Source: Omnitrophica bacterium GWA2_41_15 (GTDB lineage: Bacteria > Omnitrophota > Gorgyraeia > Gygaellales > UBA12090). Taken from it: 32,566 nt of DNA. A model generated the notes under the pieces. It searched no databases. It had not been told where the DNA came from and saw nothing but the letters and a program-made list of their open reading frames with translations. Position numbers and translations under genes: made by a program. Below are positions 25,683 through 32,566 of this stretch, piece after piece (position 1 is the first letter of the stretch; every line of letters starts with the position of its first letter). The stretch covers positions 1 through 32,566 of the forward strand of contig CAKKQA010000199.1 in NCBI GenBank assembly GCA_919901925.1. The letters run 5' to 3'.

Positions 25683-26278
25683 GTCTTTTCGTCCTTACGC
25701 CTTTCACCCTCGATTATTTTTTTTAATTCTTTTGCCGCTAATGCTACCTTATGATTAACAACGCAGTAATCATATTTTTTCCTATATGCCATTTCCTGTT
25801 TTGCCACTCTTAGCCTGCGCCGCAATGAATGTTTGTGTTCCGTCGAGCGTTGGTGCAGGCGGTTCTTTAAAGTTTCCTCGTCGGGGGCCGCGATAAAAAT
25901 AAGCACCGTCTCTTTAGGAAAAACCTTACGGATGGCCAGCGCGCCTTTTACGTCTATGCACAACAAAACATCGTGCCCGCTTTTTAGCTCTTTTATCAAA
26001 TCCTTTTTAGGCGTTCCGTAATAATTCCCGAAAACCTCCTGCCATTCGGCAAAATACCCTTTGTTTTTACGCCGCGAGAACTCTTCTTCGCTTACAAAAA
26101 AATAATCCCGGCCTTTATGCTCTCCCCGCCGGGGAAGGCGGGTTGTGACCGTGGTAATCTTTGTTATTGTTTTACGGATGGCGCGGCTTTTAGCCAATCT
26201 TTTGATCAGGGTTGTCTTGCCGGAACCCGAGGGCCCTGAAATCACGTAGATTTTTGCGGGTTTAAGTCTATTCTGCAT
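25679..26278 (-). CDS. gmk: guanylate kinase
   Basis: VISGPSGSGKTTLIKRL, TTRLPRRGEHKGRDYFFVSEEEF, FAEWQEVFGNYYGTPK, DVKGALAIRKVFP. Confidence 0.95.
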   Translation of the reverse strand: MQNRLKPAKIYVISGPSGSGKTTLIKRLAKSRAIRKTITKITTVTTRLPRRGEHKGRDYFFVSEEEFSRRKNKGYFAEWQEVFGNYYGTPKKDLIKELKSGHDVLLCIDVKGALAIRKVFPKETVLIFIAAPDEETLKNRLHQRSTEHKHSLRRRLRVAKQEMAYRKKYDYCVVNHKVALAAKELKKIIEGERRKDEKT

Positions 26279-27083
26279 TCTGCAGCTGCTCGCGGATCTT
26301 ATCTATCGCGCTCTTAATCTTTATCACCGACGACGACACCCGCGCGTCCTGCGCCTTGGCGGAAATGGTGTTTGCTTCTCTCTGGATTTCCTGCGAAACG
26401 AAATCCAGCTCTTTGGCGCCGGAGGCGGCCTTGGAAAGTATGGCCCTAAAATTTTTAACGTGGTAATTTATCCTGGTCAGCTCCTCGGAAATATCCGTGC
26501 TTTTCAGGAAAACGCCATATTCGTCGTCGGTAAGCCTCTTCGCCTTTTCTTTTATCGAGGCCTTGGTGAGGGTGGAAATATTTTCGCTTTCTTTTTGTAT
26601 TGTTTTTATATGCTTCGAAACGTCGTTGTTTAAAACCTCGCCTTCTTTATCTTTGATTGACAATAATTTTGCCAGCGCCTTGTGGGTCAAGCCCTTGACA
26701 AAACGCGTAAACTCCGGGGTCACCTCAACTTTCTCGACGGTAAGAATGCCCTGCATGGCGGTAACCTGACTTAAGGTTATATTGTTTTCTAGCTTTAACT
26801 TTTGGTTTAGGTTTTTTAGCGCTCGTGCGTAATTTTGCGCTAAATCATAATTTACAGTAACTATCGGTTTCAAATTATTAATCGATAAAACAACGGTGAG
26901 CCGGGCGCGGTTTATTTTCGCGCGTACTTCGTCTTTAATCATATCTTCCAAAACACCCAGCCCTTCAGGAAGGTGCGCCGCGCACTCAAAAAAACGGTGG
27001 TTAAGGCTTCTCATTTCCAGATTTATTTCTACGTTCTTATAACAGCCCTTTGCATGGGCAAAACCGGTCATGCCTCTTAACAT
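26268..27083 (-). CDS. yicC: YicC family protein
   Basis: MLRGMTGFAHAKG, EMRSLNHRFFE, C-terminal KELDFVSQEIQREANTISAKAQDARVSSSVIKIKSAIDKIREQLQN. Confidence 0.93.
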   Translation of the reverse strand: MLRGMTGFAHAKGCYKNVEINLEMRSLNHRFFECAAHLPEGLGVLEDMIKDEVRAKINRARLTVVLSINNLKPIVTVNYDLAQNYARALKNLNQKLKLENNITLSQVTAMQGILTVEKVEVTPEFTRFVKGLTHKALAKLLSIKDKEGEVLNNDVSKHIKTIQKESENISTLTKASIKEKAKRLTDDEYGVFLKSTDISEELTRINYHVKNFRAILSKAASGAKELDFVSQEIQREANTISAKAQDARVSSSVIKIKSAIDKIREQLQNAE

Positions 27084-27095
27084 ATTTTCCCCTTC

Positions 27096-27623
27096 TTACG
27101 CGCTTGTATCCCAAACGCGCCTTTTATATTCCTTCTCCACGATTGTTTTAGCCGGATAAAGATCAACAATTATCTCATCAGGCGCGAACCACAGCTGTAT
27201 TTCTCTTTTTGCTTCCTCTTCATTGCTTGAGGCATGGATTACATTTTCATACAATCCCTTTGTGGTTATGCGGCCGTAAGCGCCGCGGATTGAAACAGGG
27301 TCTGCCTCTTCGGGATTTGTTGCCCCTGCCATTTCGCGGACCTTCTTGATAGCTTCTTCGCCCCAATAAACCATCGCCATAACTTTCTTGCGGTCATGAA
27401 GTTCGCCCCGCAAATACCTGATAAGCTCATCGAAGAACGGCTTATCTTTCAGATGCTTATAATGCTCCGCCGCTAACTCCTCGGATACCCTTACCATTTT
27501 CGCGGCGGCGATTTCCAGCTTTGTCTCTGCCATGCGGGTAAGAATATTGCCTGTCAGCGATTTCTTCAGCCCGTCGGGCTTGATCAAAATAAGCGTTGCC
27601 TGATTTTTCTTTATTGTATTCAT
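27096..27623 (-). CDS. ndk: nucleoside diphosphate kinase
   Basis: ATLILIKPDGLKKSLTGNIL, ENVIHASSNEEEAKREIQLWF. Confidence 0.93.
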   Translation of the reverse strand: MNTIKKNQATLILIKPDGLKKSLTGNILTRMAETKLEIAAAKMVRVSEELAAEHYKHLKDKPFFDELIRYLRGELHDRKKVMAMVYWGEEAIKKVREMAGATNPEEADPVSIRGAYGRITTKGLYENVIHASSNEEEAKREIQLWFAPDEIIVDLYPAKTIVEKEYKRRVWDTSA

Positions 27624-28480
27624 CTTTTTATTATCCTATAAATCCTTTCCAAATCTTCATTAGAATAAAACTCTATTGTTATACTGCCCCGCTTTACGCC
27701 CTGGGCTATCCGGACCTTTGTGCCCAGCATCTGCTGAAATTCCTCCTCGAGCGCCTTTGCTTGCGCGGAAGCACTGTCTGTTTTTACCGAGTGTTTTTTA
27801 GGCGTTGCCGACGCAAGCATCAATCCATTAAGCTCGGCCACTGTCAGGCCTTTCAACGCTACCTGCCGAGCCAAGGCCAGCTGGCGCTGATTGTCGTCTA
27901 TCTCAAGCAGTGCCTTTCCATGCGCAAAGCCAATAACGCCTTTACGCAGCATCCCCTGAATCTCCTGCGGAAGCTTCAGCAAACGCAAGGTATTTGTCAC
28001 GGAAGCCCTTGCCTTACCCACTGACTGCGCGATTTTTTCCTGCGTATAACTAAACTTCTCAATTAAATGCCTGTAGGCGCAAGCCTCCTCCATAGGATTT
28101 AATCCCTGCCTCTGTATATTTTCTATTAACGCGATCTCCAAAGATTCCTCGTCTTTTATATCCCTTACTATGGCCGGAATCTCTTTTAAATTTAATGCCT
28201 TGACCGCGCGCAGGCGGCGCTCTCCGGCGATAAGTTCGTATATACCGCCTGCTATACGCCTGACCAGGACCGGCTGGATAACGCCCTTCTCTTTAACCGA
28301 GGCGGTTAGGTCTTCTATACTTTCCTGATTAAAATCTTCTCTCGGCTGATAAGGATTCGGCTGTATCTTATTCACATCGATTAAAACAACCTCTTCTCCT
28401 TTGGCCTCGTCAACCACCAGCTGTTCTCTCATTGGAATCAACGCGCTTAACCCCCTGCCTAATCCGTGCCTTTCAATCAT
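27620..28480 (-). CDS. parB: chromosome partitioning protein ParB
   Basis: RHGLGRGLSALIP, INKIQPNPYQPREDF, GERRLRAVKALNLKEIPAIV, LIENIQRQGLNPMEEACAYRHL, SVGKARASVTNTLRLLKLP. Confidence 0.95.
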   Translation of the reverse strand: MIERHGLGRGLSALIPMREQLVVDEAKGEEVVLIDVNKIQPNPYQPREDFNQESIEDLTASVKEKGVIQPVLVRRIAGGIYELIAGERRLRAVKALNLKEIPAIVRDIKDEESLEIALIENIQRQGLNPMEEACAYRHLIEKFSYTQEKIAQSVGKARASVTNTLRLLKLPQEIQGMLRKGVIGFAHGKALLEIDDNQRQLALARQVALKGLTVAELNGLMLASATPKKHSVKTDSASAQAKALEEEFQQMLGTKVRIAQGVKRGSITIEFYSNEDLERIYRIIKR

Positions 28481-28513
28481 TTTACGTGCCCTCGGTTATA
28501 AATAGGCCTGCAT

Positions 28514-29713
28514 TTATTTTTCTTGCTGGTTTTCTACCGGAATTTTCTCTGAAATAACAATTGTGTTTTCTTCCACAGCCTGCGCAATCTTTTTTGTGCC
28601 TTGTGTTTTAATCCTGTTCGCGAAAGAAGGCTCCGCTGGCTCAACTCCAATAATTTCCTCCGCCAATTCATTATATTTGCGGGCGCCGATAGAATCCTTA
28701 TCGTAAAATAAAATAGGTTTACCATAACTGGGTGCCTCTGTCAAGCGAATATTCCGGGGGATAACCGTGCGGTAAACCTTATCTTTAAAATGCTGGCGCA
28801 CCTCGGCTATAACCTCCTGTGTCAGGCGGGTACGATAATCGGCCATAGTCAAAAGAACGCCTTCAATTTCCAATGCCGGATTAAGATTATCCCTTACGAG
28901 CGCTATTGTGTTCATCAGTTGGGTTAACCCTTCCAACGCGTAATATTCGCATTGAACGGGAATTAGTATTGAGGTTGCCGCTGTTAAGGAGTTAATGGTT
29001 AACAAGCCTAAAGACGGCGGCGAGTCCATAATTATAAAATCATATTCGTCCTTAATAGGCTCTAATGCCTTTTTTAAACGATACTCTCTCCCCATTACAG
29101 CCACCAATTCTATCTCCGCTCCTGTCAAATCTACGTTCGAAGGCAGAATGGACATTTTCCCAATCAGATTGGACATTTCGCTTTTCTGTTTGGACATTAC
29201 GTTTTCCAGATTGGACATTAATTTTTCGCCTGTTTCCAGATTGGACATTTCGCTTTTCAGATTGGACATTAATTTTTCAGCATCTTTTTTTTTGCTGTTT
29301 TTTGGCAAATTGGACATTTCTGAAGCTAAATCAATGTCCAGACTGGACGTTAATTTTTCGGCGGTTTTCTGATTGGACATTAATTTTTCGCCTGTTTCCA
29401 GATTGGACATTACGTTTTCCAGATTGGACATTTCTCTGGCTGTCTTTTCTTCTGAGTCTTTTGTTGGTTGTACTTCCGGGTAGGGTTTTATGGCTTGCCT
29501 AATGGGAATTTCTTCTATGATAACATTGTATATGCTACGTGCTTCTTTTGCTTTGTCTAAACCCATGCCGCTAGTGCTGTTGCCTTGAGGATCAAGATCG
29601 ATCAGCAATACTCGCTTCCCTGCCGCGGCTAAGGCTGTTCCTAGATTTACCGCTGTGGTTGTTTTACCAGTTCCGCCTTTTTGGTTACAGATTGCGATTA
29701 TTTTAGCTGACAT
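28514..29713 (-). CDS. parA: chromosome partitioning ATPase ParA/Soj with large repeat-derived insertion
   Basis: IAICNQKGGTGKTTTAVNLGTALA, LLIDLDPQGNSTSGMG, IIMDSPPSLGLLTINSL, VQCEYYALEGLTQLMNTI; insertion of MSNLxxx repeats at about residues 84-187. Confidence 0.93.
   Translation of the reverse strand: MSAKIIAICNQKGGTGKTTTAVNLGTALAAAGKRVLLIDLDPQGNSTSGMGLDKAKEARSIYNVIIEEIPIRQAIKPYPEVQPTKDSEEKTAREMSNLENVMSNLETGEKLMSNQKTAEKLTSSLDIDLASEMSNLPKNSKKKDAEKLMSNLKSEMSNLETGEKLMSNLENVMSKQKSEMSNLIGKMSILPSNVDLTGAEIELVAVMGREYRLKKALEPIKDEYDFIIMDSPPSLGLLTINSLTAATSILIPVQCEYYALEGLTQLMNTIALVRDNLNPALEIEGVLLTMADYRTRLTQEVIAEVRQHFKDKVYRTVIPRNIRLTEAPSYGKPILFYDKDSIGARKYNELAEEIIGVEPAEPSFANRIKTQGTKKIAQAVEENTIVISEKIPVENQQEK
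29146..29435. repeat. intragenic 21/30-nt tandem repeat array within parA
   Basis: Iterated cagattggacatt followed by tcgctttt, acgttttc or aatttttcgcctgtttc (+ strand). Confidence 0.92.
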
Positions 29714-29718
29714 TTGTC

Positions 29719-29732
29719 GTTCCCCAGGGAAC
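29719..29732. promoter_or_regulatory. palindrome GTTCCCCAGGGAAC immediately upstream of parA (possible operator or parS-like)
   Basis: 6-bp inverted arms GTTCCC/GGGAAC; overlaps the SD-like GGGGA of parA. Confidence 0.25.
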
Positions 29733-29785
29733 TCGCTTATTGTATATACTATTGTACGTTATTATCTGCTTGTAATTCTTGGTTG

Positions 29786-29855
29786 TCAAGTAAAATCTGC
29801 CGAAGGCAGATTTTACTTGATCCTGAGCGCCGCCGAACAGGCGGCGCGAAGGATC
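29786..29855. repeat. two consecutive strong hairpins (35-bp perfect palindrome plus GC-rich hairpin)
   Basis: TCAAGTAAAATCTGCC GAA GGCAGATTTTACTTGA, then GATCCTGAGCGCCGCC GAACA GGCGGCGCGAAGGATC. Confidence 0.8.
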
Positions 29856-29916
29856 TTACTTAGAAGAATCTTACTGTAATTGAACCAATCAATGAATTAA
29901 AGAACCCATTTGATCA

Positions 29917-30017
29917 TCATTGCGAGAAGTTGTAGCCTATACGCGGCGACTAGGTAATCTCGTTCTTGATTGCGCGATTGCTTCGTCGCCTCATAACTAC
30001 AAATGCTCCTCGCAATC
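29917..30017. repeat. MITE/REP-like palindromic repeat, copy 5 (diverged)
   Basis: tcattgcgagaagttg...gcgactaggtaatctcg...gcgattgcttcgtcgcc...gctcctcgcaatca. Confidence 0.75.
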
Positions 30018-30079
30018 AGTCTGTGTCATAATTGGCAAATTGCAATAACTTGAAAATTCTTTACTCCACTTTATGTTAT

Positions 30080-30141
30080 AGATTCCCACTTTCGTGGGAA
30101 TGACGCCTAAGAAATGTCATTCCCGCGTAAGCGGGAATCCA
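30080..30141. repeat. palindromic repeat of the gtcattcccgc family
   Basis: gattcccactttcgtgggaatgac gcctaagaaat gtcattcccgcgtaagcgggaatc. Confidence 0.8.
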
Positions 30142-30189
30142 CAATAAAATGTAAGCGTCAATTGTGACACAGTCTGAATGACGAACGGA

Positions 30190-30423
30190 CTACGCCTGCT
30201 TCTGACTCTTTTTTATAACTGTGGCCCTTACCTTGGCTGGACGCGCTCCGTCCATCCCGAATAAACCCTTCTCTTCCTCGGAAAGGATTTTAATCCGCAC
30301 CTCGTTTCTAGTGACGCGCAATATTGCCAAGGCTTTTTCGATGGCTTCTTCCGGAGTTTTTCCTTCTGTCTCAACGGATTTTAATTTCCCTTGACTGTAT
30401 TCGTTGTTCGCAGAGTTTTCCAT
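30190..30423 (-). CDS. Jag N-terminal domain protein, lacking KH/R3H
   Basis: SVETEGKTPEEAIEKALAILRVTRNEVRIKILSEEEKGLFGMDGARPAKVRATV; ends at 77 aa. Confidence 0.78.
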   Translation of the reverse strand: MENSANNEYSQGKLKSVETEGKTPEEAIEKALAILRVTRNEVRIKILSEEEKGLFGMDGARPAKVRATVIKKSQKQA

Positions 30424-31943
30424 TGTGTAAAGGTAGTCAATAATGTGTTAATAAACCAGTATAGATTTAATCCACTGGGAAACTTATAAAATATAAACCC
30501 GAACAATATCGGAAAAAGCCAAAGCATCATCTTTTGCTGTTCAGCCGAAGTGCCCACTGCCGTGCTGGACTTCATAGTGATTCTCTGCTGAAAAAACATT
30601 CCAATGGCCATTAGTATGGGCAAGATGTTTAACTCCTTGCCTAAAATAGGCAATCCCGAAGAAAAAACAAACAATCTATCCGGTTCCGCGAGGTCTTTTA
30701 TCCAAAGAAACGCTGTCCCTTTTAGCTCCACGGAACGATACAGCGCCTGGTAAAGCCCAAAGAAAATCGGGATCTGTAAAAGCATCGGTAAACAGCCGCC
30801 CAAAGGATTCACCTTATTCTTTTTATACAGATCCATTATCTCTTTGTTTAACCGCTGTGGATTGTCCTTATAGGCTTTCCGCAAGGCCTCGATTTGCGGT
30901 TGAAGCATCTGCATATGTTTCATTGACTGCATTTGCTTGAAGCTTAATGGGTACAAACAAATATAGACCAAAATACTAAGGAAAATTATCGCTAACCCCC
31001 AGCTGTGCAACACGTTATGGAGAAAGCGCATTATTGAAAGCAAAACCTGAGAAATGAAATCAAAGCCGCCAAAATAAACAACATCTTCCGCGCCAAGATT
31101 AAACTGCTTTAACAAATTGATATCCTGAGGCCCGCAATACAGCTTATATTTTTGCGTAATCTCGCTGTTTGCCGGAACTTTTATATTCTCTAAATCCATC
31201 GCTATAACCGCGCCTTGTCCCGCGCGCTCAATAGAAAAATAACGCTGAATCTCCGACGGGGATTCCGGAACTAAAACTAAACAAGAATACCTGTCGCGAA
31301 ATCCTATATACCCGTCAATGAGCGCGGCTGTAAATCGCCCCTTTATGCTTAAAGGATTTTTCCGATGAATTGTATCCTGCCCTTTCCAAAAAGCCTCATA
31401 CAAGCGGCTGGCATCTGGATGCGCGCCCTGAGGGATATCATTCAAAACGATGCTATCATTAAAAAGCCACGCCGTGTTAGTCGTGTTTTTATAAACAATC
31501 TCTAAGTCCAGGACATAGTTTAACTTATCGTAAGATATAGACTTATATAAGGAATGCCCGGATTGAACATTATAAATGCCTACCTTACCATCATTTTTTT
31601 CTATTGTATAGGGTTTGTCAAAGCTGAATTTATTGCCTAGAAGATCTTTAAATTCAAAATTTAAATTATAATCCTTAAAGTGGCCATTTGCTAATGTTCC
31701 TCTAAGACTTAATACGTCTAACCTAAACTTGTTGTTTTCTAATCTTGCGGCCAAAACATCTTCCGTGGCAAGCCGGGAAATAGGCGTAACCGTGGCAGGC
31801 TGAACATTTTTTACAATTTCTGTTGATGTTTCTTTTGCTATAACTCCTTTATTAGCAATTATTTGCGGCTTAACAAACAAGGTTTGCCAAGATATTAAAA
31901 CAACCAATGATAACAATATTGCAAGAAATGCCTTTTTATCCAT
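30381..31943 (-). CDS. yidC: membrane protein insertase YidC
   Basis: MDKKAFLAILLSLVVLISWQ, periplasmic domain, YPLSFKQMQSMKHMQMLQPQIEALRKAYKDNPQRLNKEIMDLYKKNKVNPLGGCLPMLLQIPIFFGLYQALY. Confidence 0.97.
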   Translation of the reverse strand: MDKKAFLAILLSLVVLISWQTLFVKPQIIANKGVIAKETSTEIVKNVQPATVTPISRLATEDVLAARLENNKFRLDVLSLRGTLANGHFKDYNLNFEFKDLLGNKFSFDKPYTIEKNDGKVGIYNVQSGHSLYKSISYDKLNYVLDLEIVYKNTTNTAWLFNDSIVLNDIPQGAHPDASRLYEAFWKGQDTIHRKNPLSIKGRFTAALIDGYIGFRDRYSCLVLVPESPSEIQRYFSIERAGQGAVIAMDLENIKVPANSEITQKYKLYCGPQDINLLKQFNLGAEDVVYFGGFDFISQVLLSIMRFLHNVLHSWGLAIIFLSILVYICLYPLSFKQMQSMKHMQMLQPQIEALRKAYKDNPQRLNKEIMDLYKKNKVNPLGGCLPMLLQIPIFFGLYQALYRSVELKGTAFLWIKDLAEPDRLFVFSSGLPILGKELNILPILMAIGMFFQQRITMKSSTAVGTSAEQQKMMLWLFPILFGFIFYKFPSGLNLYWFINTLLTTFTQWKTLRTTNTVKGN

Positions 31944-31990
31944 AATGCTCTCTTTCTATCAGTCTTTTACCCTATTTGTCTATAATGAGG

Positions 31991-32242
31991 CTATACCGGG
32001 TCCCATCCCCCGGCAAAAAAAGGGTTACAGCGTAAAATACGCCATACCCCCTTTAGGCCGCCTTTGAAAATCCCAAACCTGCGCACTGCCTGCGTAAAAT
32101 ACTCTGAACAGCTCGGGCTAAAGCGGCAAGACGGCACTATATATATCGATATATATATTTTGTAAAATAAAACCGGCAACGTAAGTCCGCGCTCAGTCAA
32201 ATCACGTATTGTGCTTATTGATTTTGCTATTTGCCAAGGCAT
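31991..32242 (-). CDS. yidD: membrane protein insertion efficiency factor YidD
   Basis: PSCRFSPSCSEYFTQAVRRFGIFKGGLKGVWRILRCNPFFAGGWDPV; the N-terminus may start further in. Confidence 0.9.
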   Translation of the reverse strand: MPWQIAKSISTIRDLTERGLTLPVLFYKIYISIYIVPSCRFSPSCSEYFTQAVRRFGIFKGGLKGVWRILRCNPFFAGGWDPV

Positions 32243-32243
32243 G

Positions 32244-32381
32244 CTAAACCGTAAGCCGATGCCTGCCCTTAAGACGCCTTCGTTTTATAACCTTACGGCC
32301 ATCCTTGGTCTTCATCCGTCGGAGAAAACCGTGCAGGCGCTTACCTTTAATCTTTGTGGGAGTGTTAAGATTTTTTTTCAT
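32244..32381 (-). CDS. rpmH: 50S ribosomal protein L34
   Basis: Translated by hand: [45 protein letters not shown]; missing from the ORF track because it is 45 aa. Confidence 0.93.
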   Translation of the reverse strand: MKKNLNTPTKIKGKRLHGFLRRMKTKDGRKVIKRRRLKGRHRLTV

Positions 32382-32506
32382 GTTTTAAGCCCTTTCATTA
32401 TTTGCTTGGACAATAACCCATTATAGCTCTATAGGTTTTATGAATTATAACATATTATCTTCAATCGTCAAGGAAAATCGTCCTCTTTTTGTAACTGGTC
32501 AGTGAA

Positions 32507-32566
32507 CGGGTGTAGGGGCTTGATTTATCAAGCCCGCTACGTCGGGCGCGATAAATCGCGCCCCTA
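32507..32566. repeat. palindromic repeat, truncated by window end
   Basis: gtgtaggggcttgatttatcaagcccgctacgtcgggcgcgataaatcgcgccccta: two hairpins in a larger inverted repeat. Confidence 0.65.

Noticed and set aside
29146-29435. CRISPR array
   Set aside because: Repeat unit is only about 13 nt, spacing is 8-17 nt and recurs as a few module types, and all units keep the parA frame; no cas genes.
29065-29502. Plus-strand ORF with SDWTLIF/PDWTFRF repeats
   Set aside because: Reverse-complement reading of the in-frame parA repeat array; the repeat is real, the product probably is not.
32138-32157. TATATATATCGATATATATA perfect palindrome inside yidD
   Set aside because: Short AT-alternating sequence within KIYISIYIV coding; could be chance codon usage, no second comparable copy.

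Overview
All convincing protein genes in this 32.6 kb window read on the minus strand. It is a bacterial housekeeping region whose style suggests a Candidatus Omnitrophota-like or other uncultured lineage; that placement is inference only. From high to low coordinate it carries an oriC-type cluster (rpmH, yidD, yidC, a jag N-domain ORF, parA, parB), then ndk, yicC, gmk and coaC. Next is a tRNA island (Cys, Leu, Val) invaded by a LAGLIDADG ORF, an HNH ORF and a decayed BRO-type gene. Then come thrS, infC, rpmI, rplT, pheS, pheT, a 6S RNA, rarA, a Yip1-like gene, metV, a LAGLIDADG ORF, nifU/iscU, fau, rny, ymdB, xseA, xseB, dxs, a ferredoxin, vorB, small secreted proteins and a STAS-PilZ protein. 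The most unusual signal is repeat DNA that enters conserved proteins in frame: a telomere-like GGGTTAA heptad in vorB, pheS and pheT that also builds intergenic palindromes, and a 21/30-nt MSNLxxx repeat that adds about 100 or more residues to ParA. Several features are absent from the ORF track: rpmH, a 19-aa CxxC/poly-lysine microprotein, a 6S RNA upstream of rarA, an AUU start for infC, and tRNA fragments in the invaded island.
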